Assembly: GCA_021292165.1 (NCBI GenBank)
Contig: CM037880.1
Location: 181,433,085-181,497,084 of the forward strand
Source of the DNA: Shinisaurus crocodilurus
Lineage: Eukaryota; Chordata; Lepidosauria; Squamata; Shinisauridae
DNA: 64,000 nt
Direction: 5' to 3'
In this document: one piece after another, positions 22,486 through 33,853 of the stretch
Numbering within the stretch: the stretch's first letter is position 1
Layout: the number at the start of each line of letters is the position of its first letter
Made by a program: the position numbers and the translations under genes
The notes under the pieces: model-generated
The model's input: only the letters and a program-made list of their open reading frames with translations
What the model was told of the DNA's origin: nothing
The model's database searches: none

Positions 22486-22990
22486 ATTCTATTTATTTAT
22501 TTATTACATTTCTATACCGCCCAATAGCCGAAGCTCTCTGGGTGGTACACAGCAATTAAAACCACAAAATACAACATGAAATACAGTATGAAAATTTAAA
22601 AATTTAAAACTACAGTATAAAATAGGAGTAAAAGTCAAAATAAAACCTAGCAGCAGTACAGAGATTTAAAATACAGTAAAGGATTTAAAACGGAGTCTAA
22701 AAGACTAAAATTCCTGGGAAAATAAGAAGGTCTTCAGCTGACACCAGAAAGAACACAGTGTAGATGCCAGGTGAGCCTGTCTTGGAAGTTCATTCCATAA
22801 CTGGGGTACCACAGCAGAAAAGGCCCTCTTCCTAGTAGCCACCCACCTCACTTCCTTTGGCAGGACTCCTGGAGGTGGACCACTGAGGATGATCTTAGGG
22901 TCCGGGCAGGTATATATGGGAGGAGACAATCCTTCGGGTAACCTGGCCCCAAACCTTTTATGGCTTTGTAAGGTAATACCATTCTAATGT
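22486..22990 (-). mobile_element. L2/CR1-like LINE 3' end
   Basis: The minus strand reads TRKRAFSAVVPQLWNELP and CQLKTFLF (within 22705-22929), the conserved C-terminal phrase of these LINEs. It is followed by a 3' region with ATACCGCCCAATAGCCGAAG (plus strand) and an ATTTATTTATTTATT tail at the left edge. 5'-truncated; no catalytic domain present. Confidence 0.7.
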
Positions 22991-23228
22991 GCTTATAATG
23001 GCTCTTCAACTGCACAAGAGTGTAAAGCCCAGGGCACTCCTGTTTCTATAAGAGCCATGGCAAAATAGTACACCATGTACAGGGCACTAGTGGAGTAAGC
23101 ATGACTCATCGACTATCCTTGGGGCAATTCATTTAGGATTCTCCCTGTCACAAAGGGAGTATCTCTGGAAAAATTCAGAGATGTGGTTTTCTCTCTGTCG
23201 CATGTTATTTGTTGCCTACCATAAGAAG

Positions 23229-23297
23229 AGCTATTCTGGGTAAGTCCAAAGGCCTAACTAGTCCAGCATTCTGTTCACACAGTGGTCCAGTCCAAGG
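23229..23297 (+). repeat. fragment of the CATCAGACCAAGGGTCC family
   Basis: GTCCAAAGGCCTAACTAGTC and CAGCATTCTGTTCACACAG match the middle of the family; both ends are lost. Confidence 0.55.
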
Positions 23298-24253
23298 GAT
23301 ATCTGATCTGATTGGCCAGTGAGAGTTCCTGAAGGGAAGTGGGCCAAACGTTGAGTGCCTCTACATCCAGTTGCTAAGCTGCAGTCATTGAAGAGTTGTA
23401 GAAACACCCTTATCTGCATATCTCTTCCTTTCCAAGTGACTTGGCCAGAGAGCCAAGGTGCTGATTCCTTAGCTATTGTTCTATTGTCTAGGTCGGAAAA
23501 CCCTTCCCCTAGGCAGGCAGACCCTCCCTATGAAAGTAATTCCCAGAGAAATCTCATTGTCCAAGCTCTGCCAGACTGCATCTCCATATTCAATCTCTGC
23601 CCAGGCTCCATCTCTGCCATACCAGAGGAGGTAGTGCCAGCTCCAGATTTCTGAGTGCCCTTGGGCAAGATACGCTTAATGTTCCCCCTCCCTCAGTGAG
23701 TCTACCTTCTCGCTGCCAATGTCACCAGCTGCTATTGCTCCTCCTTCTCTTTCTCATCATTACTACCACTTGCTTGCCTGAGGCAGAGAGCACGTGAGCA
23801 AGTAGGCCATGGCACCTACTGCTTCTCTTTCTCACCATCAACGTTGTCTGGGCCAGAGCAAAACGCAGGCGGACAAGAAGGTTGCAATGATGAAAAGGAG
23901 GAGCTAGTCCAGGGGGTCTTATCAGTGGGCCCCTTCTGGGGTGTGGGTCCTCAGCAGGTGCCTGACCATGCCTACCTTTGATGCAGGCCCTGGTTAGGTT
24001 CTTAATCTAATCTTTCTATTCTCCGACCTTTATTTTTTGCCACTGTTTGGCTCAGTTGCACCTCTGCCCACTCCCTGTCACTATACTCCCAGTTCACCGT
24101 TTGGTGAACAGGCTTCCCTGGGTTCCCCTGTACATAACTAGAGCCAGTGGCCCACTGGATCTGCACCTGCCTTCTACTATCCCTGTTTTGCTGCAGGTCC
24201 AAAGTAATGGTTCTTGGATTATTTTGATAAAGTCAATTGCTCTAGTTAGTTGC

Positions 24254-24497
24254 TCTAGAACAGGAGTGGGCAGACGTCAGTGTTTGTTAGTGCTACTTGT
24301 CAGTACTACTTGTCAGTGCTCTATGTTTTTTTTTTTTTTTACTAGAACCGTAAGATCCAGCCACCAGGGCCAGATGGAAAAGCATACATTTAAAATTAAA
24401 GACCAGGGTGTCTCTGAGCATATTCTGAGTTTAGGATGTATTTTCAGGACTAGAACTGAAGTGAGCTCCAGAAATCCATTCCTGGTTACCCCATGAC
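24254..24497 (+). repeat. dispersed repeat, GTGGGCAGACTTCAGG-type family
   Basis: Shares ordered landmarks with 53067-53290 and (minus) 57340-57495: GAGTGGGCAGACGTCAG, a T run followed by ACTAGAA, GAGATCCA-like sequence, the AGAACTGAA block and CCTGGTTACCCC. Class unknown. Confidence 0.5.
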
Positions 24498-24820
24498 AGT
24501 GGGGAAAAGGTGGCAGAGTGCTAGGTTTTCATAGGGTTATTCAGTCAAGGCCCATTTGGATGCTGCAGAGCAATGGGATAACCCCACTGCATACAGAGAG
24601 GAGATCGTTCCTGAAACTGGATTAGACACTTTCCCCTCAGTGCAAGTGATGACACACAAGCCAGGGTTATGTTTTGGGATGCCACCAACTATCCATTCAG
24701 GCTCCTTGAACTTCTCGTGCACTGAAAATGCATAAATATCACCCTTCGTTTCTTCCTTCATTGCCACATCCTAGGTTTGGTTGGCTCATTGATGGGGAAA
24801 TGTGAGAAGCAAGAAATAAT

Positions 24821-24964
24821 GGGCTGGGTCCAGATTTAATTATACTTCGAGCAGGCCCATCACAGTCAATGGGACTTACCGGTAAGTAAGTCATGACTAA
24901 CTTAAGTCCCATTAATTTCAATAGGTTTACTCTAAGTATGACTAAATATGGATGCAACTCAGTG
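24821..24964. mobile_element. palindromic MITE, GCATCCAAATTTAGTC family
   Basis: The ends (GGGTCCAGATTTAATTATAC and, inverted, GAGTTGCATCCATATTTAGT) pair. Inside, ACTTAAGTCCCATT pairs with AATGGGACTTACCGG around a GTCATGAC centre. A relative of the 6159 element by its AATGGGACTTA core. Confidence 0.55.
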
Positions 24965-25457
24965 TTAATTTCTCCCAATGTACAATATGGTTGCATCTTC
25001 TTCTTGGCCACCAATGAAATATAAATAGCTTTTTCTCCTGTGTTTTATTTGTGTTCACTGGAGCCAGCCAGTGCTCAAAATAGTGACTGTATCCCATTGC
25101 AGAGATGATGTAAAAAGACATTACATCAATTACGCTATTCTGAGATTTATGTTTCCTTTTACATATTTCATCTCCTGCTCCCATCCCCTTTTCTGTTTTT
25201 CTTTTTCTTTAATCCAACCTAAACTGTCAGCTGATATCACTTGTGATATTTGGTCATATTTATGGGTCCATTGACACAGGCCACAGTGCTAGGATCCTGC
25301 TCTAGTTAGGACTTACACATCCTTTTACTTTTTGGAAAAGTGTTAGTGGGTTTAGCAGTAGTAGAAGAAGTCAGCAAGCCAACTTCCTTATCTATTTGGA
25401 TCCATTGGAATATTTGGTACAGAGAAATGAGTTCCCCTAGCTATGCCAGAGTCTTTG

Positions 25458-25485
25458 TATTTTATTTTATTTTATTTTATTTTTA
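25458..25485. repeat. (TTTTA)n microsatellite
   Basis: Five to six pentanucleotide units. Confidence 0.9.
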
Positions 25486-25764
25486 GAAACTATCTGAAGG
25501 GGTGTACTGAAATCCTGATGTACCAGTTTTATTATTACTGCTGTTATGTCCCATTTGGTTGACTGGTCTGTATAGGTCCCGAATAATCACAGTGGTATTT
25601 GTCACCTTTGTTTTCACATTGTGATAAAATGAACAATATGAAATGAATCATAAACAATGCCAGACTTGCTATGTCAGGCAACTGAGGTAGACTGGTACTC
25701 ACAATTTACTAAAAGTCCCCAATGGCCTTAGGGTACAATCATGTATTGCTTTTTCCTGGGAAGG

Positions 25765-25789
25765 CTGTGTGTGTGTGAGAGATAGAGAT

Positions 25790-25837
<48 letters not shown>
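25765..25837. repeat. (GT)n-(GATA)-(GA)n compound microsatellite
   Basis: Begins TGTGTGTGTG, passes through GATAGAGATAG and ends in a long GA run. Confidence 0.95.
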
Positions 25838-25839
<2 letters not shown>

Positions 25840-26209
25840 AAGTGTAAAATCTTAGAGAGGTCAAAGATCTTAGTCTGTGCACCATAGTTTATTGTAGTTA
25901 GGATCAGGTCTCACTCTGTGCTAGGATGGTCTATAACTGAGGAGAAGCCTGGTTCCATCGCAAGCAGTGAGGGTGACACGGCCAGAGGCAGATGGCCTCA
26001 TCAAAATTCAGGCTGAGGGTCAGGATCCAGTGTAGGCAGAAGGGAATCAGAAGGCCCAGGGGTAGACTATGTGGTCCAAGTCAGGCTGATGGCATGGCAG
26101 TCTGTATGGCTACTTTAAGCAACAAGTTGCTCAGACTAATGAGGTGGCTTGTCCTTATAGAGGCTGGTGTGTGCCAGCTGACATGTGGATCCACATGACA
26201 ATATGAAAG

Positions 26210-26210
<1 letters not shown>

Positions 26211-26251
<41 letters not shown>
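26211..26251. repeat. (CT)n microsatellite
   Basis: A CT run that abuts the GC-rich inverted-repeat element at 26252. Confidence 0.95.
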
Positions 26252-26253
<2 letters not shown>

Positions 26254-26683
26254 GCTGGTTCGTACGACCCAGGTGGCGAGCGGCGGAGGCACCACGGGGC
26301 CACCCACGGGGTCCGGCGGGGCGCTGCAGATGACCTGCACCCCGCGTGCGTGGGCGGCGCCTGTTGGAGCCGGGAGTCCCCGCACCACAGTGCAGGCCTC
26401 CCGGCGCTAGGGGGCAGCAGCTCGGGATGGCCAGAGGGGCCATTTGCCCTTATAGGCCAGAGTGGCCGCAGCTCCAGCCACTCTGGGCTGCCGCCTCTGT
26501 GTGGCCCCCGCGGGATGGCCACCCGCTGTTTGCACGGCAGGGTGGCCACACGCGGTAAGGGCTTACCCCTCTACCACCCATGGTCACTTTGCGTGCTTTG
26601 CGCGCGTGCCCGTCCTGCGGGGGCACCCCCGGCCGGCGTTCACACGACACGGGAACTGCGGGGGGCATCGTACAAACCAGCCC
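26252..26683. mobile_element. 432-bp GC-rich inverted-repeat element
   Basis: The left end GGGCTGGTTCGTACGAC and inverted right end GGGCTGGTTTGTACGA match over 16 bases with one difference. TCT borders both ends, although the left one lies in a CT run and is not informative. The interior is much more GC-rich than the surroundings and includes the CCAGAGTGGC/GCCACTCTGG hairpin near 26460-26500. Long open frames across it in several phases reflect composition only. Confidence 0.65.
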
Positions 26684-26688
26684 TCTGT

Positions 26689-26734
<46 letters not shown>
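26689..26734. repeat. (GT)n(GA)n compound microsatellite
   Basis: Immediately follows the GC-rich element. Confidence 0.95.
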
Positions 26735-26780
26735 TGACTTCTTTCAGATTGGAACTGTAACCCTTGATCTGTAAAGCTTA

Positions 26781-26899
26781 GGGCACAATCCTATGCATGT
26801 TTAGACAGGAAGAAGCCCTACGACTCCCAGCATGGCTGGCTGGGGCATGCTGGGAATTGTAGGACTTTTTTCTGACTAAACATGCATAGGATCGCATCC
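26781..26899. mobile_element. snap-back MITE, GCAATCCTATG ends with GTCCTACAACTCCC centre
   Basis: GGGCACAATCCTATGCATG at the left is the inverse of CATGCATAGGATCGCATCC at the right. The arms continue to pair through AAGCCCTACGACTCCCAGCA/TGCTGGGAATTGTAGGAC. TTA and TTC lie outside. Sister of 50220-50338. Confidence 0.75.
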
Positions 26900-27094
26900 T
26901 TCGACTGTGTGGCCTTCTGAGGTACCTCTGTTCTTGTGGTGTAAAGTACCTCAGACTAGCTGCATTCACACTGTATGCACAGACATCGGGGGGGTGGGGT
27001 GGCGGCAATGTGACATGATGCACAATGTTGGGGACAGGGCTACTTGCCGTGGTCCAATCTCTGCCCACATGTTTATTTAATTGAATTTAAGGTA

Positions 27095-27172
27095 CACCTG
27101 ATATCCAGTACACACTTACCTAGGAGTAAGACCCATTGAATTTCTGAGTAGACATGCATAGGAATGCACTCT
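27095..27172. mobile_element. degraded MITE, GCAATCCTATG family
   Basis: CACACTTACCTAGGAGTAAG, CCCATTGAATTTCTGAGTAG, and ACATGCATAGGAATGCACT match the 33020 copy; the left terminus is eroded. Confidence 0.6.
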
Positions 27173-28483
27173 ACAAATGGTTAATCTTAATAAGTGAAAA
27201 CTGTTCATTTCCAATCTGTGGGGCTCATCATCACACAACTTCAACAAAAGGTGTTTGATGGAGAGGGGGGTTTACTGTATTACCAAAGAACAAAATGAGG
27301 ATTAATAACACATCATCTTTTCATCTTCATCTTCAAAGCTCCTGGTAGATCATTAAGTATAGAGGTTGATAGCTACTTTCATTTCTCTCACTGTAATCAA
27401 GAAGAAAATAAGGAGGGGATATTTAAATATATTAATTTCTTGCTTGTAGTTACAGAATATAGTTCAAAGCTTTGATATGGTATGTTAAGCAAAGTGGATC
27501 AAACCCTCTATAAGAGCTCTGTAAATATTTATTTATTTAATCTCTATTTCACAATGTTTAGGCCCTTTTTGTGATGCAAATATGCAAACAAATGTATTTC
27601 TTGGCAAGAATTATTGTGGCTATGTCAGTGTTAAATACACTGTTCAGAATGTTAATGGAAAGCAATTCACCATTACAAGATTATTCTTTTTTAGAAAACA
27701 CCACATCAATAGCAAAGTTAATATCTTCATACCTGTCAAATGTGCCTTGGTTGTAAATATAAACATCCTCTCATATTCTTGGATACAAACTGTAAGTTGC
27801 ATTACTCTAATTAAGAATAGCAATTACATTTAGAACATATTATAATAGATGTTCCTTTACAGTTGTTGTCAGGCTTTCTAATACGTTACACATCAAGTTG
27901 CCTGTTAAGAAAACTCTGCACATTGCAGAGGATTCTGGGAATGGGAGAGTTTTCTAGAGTACACATTCAATTCACATGGAGTGCTGGCCAGACCTATTGT
28001 GCCTCACTACTGCCCTGTGGGAAACAGAGGAAGGGGAACAAAGTAGGTGCAAACAGAGAAACAACATGCATTGGTTTCAGTTACACATGCTTAGTTACAG
28101 GTGGGGCATGTACCCTTCTCCTCCACCACATGAAAGGGTCAGCCAACCAGGTATTTTGTCTGAAACGGGACATATAAAATGTTCTGGGTTTACCTTGAAG
28201 CAATACTGAATCACACTTGGGCTTGCACAAAGGAGTATAAGGGAACAGAATGATTGCTTGATATCTCTTAATGGTCAGTGGCAGTATCTCTGTGGGAGCT
28301 GATTGTCAAAAGGATGGTTTCTTGATTCTGAGATCTGCATGGGATGTTCTGAATGGAAAAAGGCCATCATCAGCTTTGGGACTGAAGAGAGGGGCTGATC
28401 AAAATTTGTGTGTGTCTAAGAAAAGGAACAAAAGAAACTATGGTTTGAGAGAGCAAGAGAGCGAGAGCACACTTTTGATTTAT
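27173..28483. other. no recognisable gene
   Basis: AT-rich unique-looking sequence. 27525-27560 could be an old LINE tail but is too short to call. Confidence 0.45.
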
Positions 28484-28910
28484 TTTATTTTAAATATTTC
28501 TAAGACCATGTCAGCCCAAGGTGGCAATAATAGAACTATATAATGCAATGTAATATAACATTATGAATAACATTATTCATTATTCATTATTTATTACAAC
28601 TTTAAAATTCAGAAAATATCAACTCTACCTCCCATTAAAATATACACAATACATTAAACTATAAACCAGTATAAGACCATGTCCAAGTCACAGGAGTAAA
28701 ACAATGTAATAGCAGCATGTCCAGCAAACACATCAGTTAAAAACCATTTTAAACAAGTAGGGTTTTAAAGCCTATTTGAATATTGCAATAGAAAGGAATC
28801 AACTGTAGATCCCTAGGGAGGGAGTTCCATAGGGTTGGGGCCATGACTGAGAAGGCCCTGTCCCTAGTGGCCGCTAGTCTAGTTGATCGTAAAGTCAGGC
28901 TTGTGAGCAT
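28484..28910 (-). mobile_element. L2-type LINE 3' end
   Basis: The minus strand gives RAFSVMAPTLWNSLPRDL in the conserved C-terminal phrase (about 28790-28880), then an AT-rich 3' region ending in a TTTTATTTTAAATATTTC stretch at the left. 5'-truncated. Confidence 0.65.
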
Positions 28911-29005
28911 GTGAGAAAGTGGGTCTGAATTCTGATGCCTTGCTAGGAGTGTGTTAGCTGTTTGTCTCCATGTGTCCTCTACTTGTATATTTGTAAATAA
29001 ATAAA

Positions 29006-29241
29006 GAGAGCCAGTGTGGTGTAATGGTTAGAGTGTGGACTGGCACTCGGGAGATCTGGGTACTAGTCCCCACTCGGCCATGAAACTCACTGGGTGACTT
29101 GGGCCAGTCACTGACTCTCAGCCTAACCTACCTCACAGAGTTGTTGTGAGGATAAAATGGAGAGGAGCAGGAGGACTATGTAAGCCACCTTGGGTTCCTC
29201 GCAAGAGGAAAAAAGGTAGGATATAAATGTAATAATAAATA
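29006..29241 (+). mobile_element. tRNA-derived squamate SINE, near full length
   Basis: Begins GAGAGCCAGTGTGGTGTAAT with a box A-like start and a degraded box B around GGGTACTAGTCC. It continues with ACTCACTGGGTGACTTGGGC, CCTAACCTACCTCACAG, GTTGTTGTGAGGATAAAA and the tail GCCACCTTGGGTTCCT, ending AATAATAAATAA. This arrangement is typical of the lizard/snake tRNA-SINE. Its presence is a main reason for assigning the window to Squamata. Confidence 0.85.
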
Positions 29242-29709
29242 ATTGCATTTTGTCAGTCAATACTACAAAATGCCAAAAGTTTCCAGTGATCTCTCCTTCC
29301 AATGGAAACCAAACCCAGGTCAGCGCTATGCCTGGGACGTCTCACCACTCAGAGAAGTGGCGGGGGGCATGAAACAGTATAATCATGCTTCCACAGTGGC
29401 ATGGGATTATTTCATCATCCAGCTCACTTTATTAGAATTTAGAATCGTGAAACACTTGTTCTTCACATTGCCTTTCAGTGTAAGCCTCTAGCCTTTATGG
29501 TTGTGGGTGCGGTGGGGTGGACTATGGCTCTCATGACTGCATCGCCATGTGACCATGACAAGATGTGCCTCAGATGACACAGCAGCAGATTACCAGTGTC
29601 CCATGCACACCACTGAATCGGTGTGCTGCATGTAGATTCACTCAGTATATCTGAGGTGATGAAGCAGTGCTGTGGTTGTTTCATTTCACGGGACTTTTCA
29701 GCTTTCAAC

Positions 29710-30000
29710 TAGGGATGAATGAACCTGTCCATTTTGGTGTCTCTCAGTTTCTTCTCTTTTCCCAGTCTTAAGTTCAGCTTTTCCCAAACTTTCAGAATTT
29801 TTCCACTGTTAAATTCATTCCTGAACTTTGATGATTTAAAAAAGAAAAGCTTGCATGGAAATATGTAGAATTTTTGTGCACGTTTTTCTGAATCCATGCA
29901 TTTTTGCACGCGGTTTTGCCTAATATATACATTTTTGCAAGCACTTTTCTTAATATGCATCTTGGATGTTATTTTTGTTGAATTTATATTTATGCTCATC
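29710..30000 (+). repeat. TAGGGAT-family repeat with about 31-bp periodic core
   Basis: Opens CTAGGGATGAATGAACC and then holds spaced units of the form GCATTTTTGCACGC...TTTTGCCTAATATA about 30 bases apart (29872-29965). Similar openings and periodic cores occur at 38810-39140 and 48135-48545. Confidence 0.5.
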
Positions 30001-30009
30001 AGACCTTTT

Positions 30010-30566
30010 GTGGTACATATGAAATAATTTGTTGTTTAAATGTGTGGATTGTGCTGTGGGTTGTCTTTAGACAAGAATGGCAAGATATAATGTTCAAGTA
30101 AATAAATAAATACTTAGATATGAAAGATTTTGTCTTAATGTAGAATCTACAGTGTAGATCCTGCTTATTTTCCCCCAGGATAATATTGTGGGGGAGACAA
30201 CAAATTGTTCTAAGACATTGGCACTACCTACTCCAGGACTTGAATTACAGGGGAGTCTGAGGTGCTCAGCCACTTTATCATTTTTAATTTTTTATTTAGA
30301 ATTGTTTTTAGGACACCTTTAAGGATAAAACCATTTGTGATGGCTCCTACAGGTCTTTAGTGCAGTTAGCTGATTTTCAACTCTAGACTTAATGGTTTTC
30401 TGGGGGGGGCGGGGCCTCTTTGGATAGCCATGTGCATGACTTCACTTACTTCATTGTGGTTAGCCCGTCCTGCTGTGTTTAGGGGTGTCCATTCTGCTGA
30501 GTGGGTCCCGAAATGTCTGCCTCAAAGTCCTGCCCCGATGGCACCATTGCCTTTGGGCACCATCCA
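30010..30566. other. no recognisable gene; weak LINE-like tail at its start
   Basis: 30010-30112 ends AAGTAAATAAATAAATA like a LINE tail. The remainder is unique-looking, with a GC-rich spot at 30403-30417. Confidence 0.35.
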
Positions 30567-31705
30567 ATGTGGCTGCCCATAACCTTCCAAACTTGGAGGA
30601 TTACGGGCATCCAATGGAAGGCAGGAGAAGCACGGAGGCAAGGATTGACTCTGCATTCCCCTCACCCTCCAAAATGTTTAGACAGCTGATATCAGCCATC
30701 TAAATGTTTTTCCCCTCCTCGTGAGGAGGAGATGCTGAGGCACCACCTGAATTCTTCCGAGGATGGCAGTGCCTCGGTTCCCTGCCAGGGCCGGATTAAG
30801 AGCATTATGGGCCTGGTGCTGAGGATTTTGGTGGGCCTTTTTATGGAAATAAATAAAATGAAGACGCAATTTTATATTAAAACAAATTAAATATTTTAAT
30901 TACCATTAAAGTGCCAAAACTCAAAAACTCCTGCAGCTCATCAGTAAGGGTCTTCCCAATTTTCCCCAAATTATTTATTAAAAAAGAAAAAGCAGCCACA
31001 ACAAAAAGCCAGGAAGCTTTGCTTGACCAAGAATAATTGTGTTCTTGTTGCTTTGTTTCGTTTTTGTTTTTGTTTTTTTGTTAAACTAGCATTTGAACAA
31101 TTGATCTGCGAATCAGAAAGATCTTTTGCTCGAGGCTGGAGAGAGAGGTCCCTTCTAAATCTGAATATTACAGACCCTAGCAAGCCCCCCATGTGCTTCA
31201 AAGAAATGTAGTAACAGTGATTGAAATGCAAAAAGCTACCGAAATGCTAATTTGAGAACAACAGTTCTTGCTAGGTCTTGCCTGTAATGCAGATGTGCCT
31301 GTAATGCACCTTTCTAATCTTGAAAAAATCATTAATTATGCTGAATGATAACGATCAGAGCTAACTCAAATCGTGCCCCGAGTCCCTATATTGTGGGCCT
31401 ATTTTCTGTTATGGGCCTGGGGCTGCAGCTCCAATAGCCCCTGTCTTAATCCGGCCCTGCTCCCTGCCCCCCCAGAATGCCCCCCCCCCCAGCGCCTGCT
31501 GTGAAGACGGTCTTCTGTCTTCGAAGCCACAGCTGGCATGGAAAGAACCGCACCAGCTGCGACGGCAGAGGGAAGGTGCTCCAAGGTTGAAGTCCCAGCT
31601 TCGACCTCGGAAGCCATTTCCAAGGTCGGAGCTGGGACTCTGACCTATCCTATGCCCCACCCGACAATGTTGGGAGGCCATAGGATTGTGTTCTTAGCCC
31701 ATGAG
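30567..31705. mobile_element. second copy of the 3721 GC-rich element, inverted and interrupted
   Basis: 30567-30720 is the reverse complement of about 3970-4100 with scattered changes; landmarks are GGCTGCCCATAACC, GGAGGATTACGGGCATCC and the hairpin CAGCTGATATCAGC. The far end GGCCATAGGATTGTG corresponds to the terminus at 3721. The hAT insertion 30786-31459 splits it. Confidence 0.65.
30786..31459. mobile_element. 674-bp hAT element, non-autonomous
   Basis: CAGGGCCGGATTAAGA at the left and its exact inverse TCTTAATCCGGCCCTG at the right (16-bp terminal repeats). TTCCCTGC (30778-30785) and CTCCCTGC (31460-31467) are an 8-bp target duplication with one mismatch. The interior is AT-rich with no transposase motif recognised. 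It lies within the inverted GC-rich element. Confidence 0.85.
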
Positions 31706-32344
31706 GCTTTAAAAAAATGCTACAGGGGCATGATTTGGCTAAATTTGATGGGCATCAGGGGAATTGCCTTATGGAGTTAATAAGCCCCCCATCTTCCCCT
31801 CCCACAATTCGAGCACCAATCTATGCAACTTCACACAGTATGGGAAGACCATTTGGTCATTCTCTTCTGCCCAGGAATAGATATTTTATTGAAGCAACAG
31901 ACTACTTCTTCAGCTGCACAGGATATGGGCCACAAGGGGCTTTTGATACAACAAACGACTTTACCACTGAGTGCATTTCACTGTGTTGACTTGTATGGGA
32001 CAAATGAAGAGGTAGCGATCAGGAAAACCATTGTGGGGAGGAACAACCCCTGCCCCAAACTCTAGGAACAAGATGAGGGATGAATATATGGGTAACTGTC
32101 TCCCCCAATTGTTTCCCCAAACCTGGCCATGCTAAAAAATATCAAGCTTGAACGAAGAGACAGCCAATTTTCAGAGAAGGTGGCATGATTAGAGGCATGG
32201 TTTTCTCCATAGTACACACTCATATATATTTTTGTTCCCATACACCTATTGTCTCTGATCAAACAGGTTTTGCCAGTTTTTGAAGCACTACAAAAACCTG
32301 CAAAAACTGTTTGTTCAGTTGTGGTACAGGAGAACAGTTGTGGA
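31706..32344. other. no recognised feature
   Basis: An 80-codon frame at 31823-32065 overlaps another open frame, but no domain, splice context or family is recognised, so it is not called as a gene. Confidence 0.4.
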
Positions 32345-32439
32345 ACTGGATTCCTGCATTGAGCAGGGGGTTGGACTCGATGGCCTTGTAGGCCCCTTCC
32401 AACTCTACTTTTCTATGATTTTATTATTCTATGATTCTA
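32345..32439 (+). mobile_element. CR1 LINE, extreme 3' end only
   Basis: About 95 bp matching the 3' terminus of the CR1 at 13935-15411: ATTCCTGCATTGAGCAGGGG, CTTGTAGGCCCCTTCC, AACTCTACTTTTCTATGA, and repeated TTCTATGAT units. Extreme 5' truncation is typical of CR1. It lacks 5S sequence, so it is not a SINE copy. Confidence 0.85.
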
Positions 32440-32460
32440 AAAAAACCCAACTGTGCACAC

Positions 32461-32606
32461 CAGTGCTTTTTTTCTGGAGAAAAAGGTACCGGAACTCTTG
32501 GATTACATTTCCTCGGGAGTAGATGGCGATTAAATTGTAATGCAATTAATAGAAGAAAAGGTGCTGGAACTCAGTTCCGGTGAGTTCCACCAGAAAAAAA
32601 GCCCTG
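32461..32606 (+). mobile_element. 146-bp hAT MITE, copy A
   Basis: Ends CAGTGCTTTTTTTCTGG and, inverted, CAGGGCTTTTTTTCTGG (17-bp repeats, one difference). GTGCACAC is exactly duplicated on both sides (32453-32460 and 32607-32614). The element is identical at all 146 positions to the reverse complement of 61185-61330. No coding capacity. Confidence 0.95.
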
Positions 32607-33019
32607 GTGCACACCATAAGTAATGATTGCTGTATCGTACCATCTTCAACTTTCTGGTGAAAAACTCCACTATTATCTGTCTCTAGCTTTATAAAAAAAA
32701 TATGCCTTCCATTTTAAGCTGTGGCCATTCCTGGGGGCATCAGACCAGTTTGAGAACCACTGATAAGAAAAGGGTTCTTGTACATATGGCACTAAAAGCA
32801 TCCTTGGACTTCTCACAAATTATTTGTGTGTAAGTGTGAACATTGTTAATGTACAAAATGGGAAAAGATGGCAATTTCTAAGTCGAATGTGCATTTTAGC
32901 CAATGTAGTTTTTTTTTCTTTTGAACTGCTAATATGAGCAAAAAGCAGATTGATCCTCACATATTGTGCTAGATAGAACTTTATCCCTGAGAAACTAGAG
33001 CTCAGTTAAAGATCACTAA

Positions 33020-33107
33020 GGCTGCAATCCTATACACACTTACCTGGAAGTAACTCCCACTGAAGTCAACAGGGCTTACTTCTCAGTAGACATGCATAGG
33101 AGTGCAC
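33020..33107. mobile_element. palindromic MITE, GCAATCCTATG family (AAGTAAGTC centre)
   Basis: GGCTGCAATCCTATACACAC is the inverse of ACATGCATAGGAGTGCAC. The centre CTGGAAGTAACTCCCACTGA pairs with CAACAGGGCTTACTTCTCAG. TAA precedes the left end. Confidence 0.7.
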
Positions 33108-33216
33108 AACACATTCACTTAAAGGCCACATTTTAGGAACATAATAGAGCAGGGAATTCTTTGTTGTATACATCAGTCAGCATCATTGTGGCCTTGTCAA
33201 CATGCTTAATCTAATT

Positions 33217-33853
33217 CAGGTCAGGCATTCTCAACCAGGGGGAATCCCCCCCCCGGGGGGGATTTTAGGGTTTCAGAGAGGGAATTGGGACCACAGACTC
33301 AAACTATTGGAATACTGATCTTTCTACAAATTACAATTCTACAGATTGTACATAATCTACAGGACATCACATCTTATTGTATGGCACAGATTAAATTAAA
33401 AATAAATATAAATATTTCACTTGTTATCTGTAGAAATGTTCCATTTATAGTTATATTTGACTTTTTCTTGGTTTTTAGTCACAGATTTTGGAGCCCATCA
33501 TGAGTGTCAAAAAAGAGAGGATATGATGATTCATATATTCAATATGGATTCACATCCGTCATCATCACTTAGTCTGCTAAGTAATTAGTTATGAATGTTA
33601 AAAACTCATTTTATTCAAGTTTTAAAACCCATCAACATTGCTGTGAGGATAGGATGGAGAGGAGGAGGAGGATTATGTGAGCCGCCTTGGGTTCCTAGCA
33701 GGAAAAAAGGCAGGATATAAATATAATAAATAAAAATAAATAAATATTATTTGGAATGCAACTTTTGAATCAGACAATCTTGGAAAGGGGGGGAATGACA
33801 TTCTGACATATGGTGAAAAGGGTGCATCGGGCAAAAAAGGTTGAGAACCACCG
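33217..33853. mobile_element. 637-bp hAT element with 8-bp target duplication
   Basis: ATCTAATT is exactly repeated at 33209-33216 and 33854-33861. The left end has CATTCTCAACCAGGGGG shortly inside the border (with a small CAGGT duplication), and the right end has AAAAAAGGTTGAGAACCACCG, which is inverse. A SINE 3' fragment sits inside at 33638-33755. No intact transposase; 33285-33503 is an AT-rich open frame without a recognised domain. Confidence 0.75.
33638..33755 (+). mobile_element. 3' fragment of the tRNA-derived SINE
   Basis: TTGCTGTGAGGATAGGATGG, GAGCCGCCTTGGGTTCCT, and an AAATAAATAAAT tail match the ends of 29006-29241 and 37378-37640; the tRNA part is missing. Confidence 0.7.

Noticed and set aside
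23640..23995. Possible DNA element bounded by GGGCAAGATA and GCAGGCCCTGG
   Set aside because: The ends do not form convincing inverted repeats and no duplication was seen.
26185..26760. 191-codon frame
   Set aside because: It runs from a CT microsatellite through a GC-rich inverted-repeat element into a GT/GA microsatellite; no domain.
31823..32065. Possible 80-codon exon
   Set aside because: No recognised domain, no convincing splice sites, and an overlapping frame of similar length.
32735..32765. hAT end (CCAGTTTGAGAACCACTGA)
   Set aside because: It resembles a hAT terminus, but no partner end or target duplication was found nearby.
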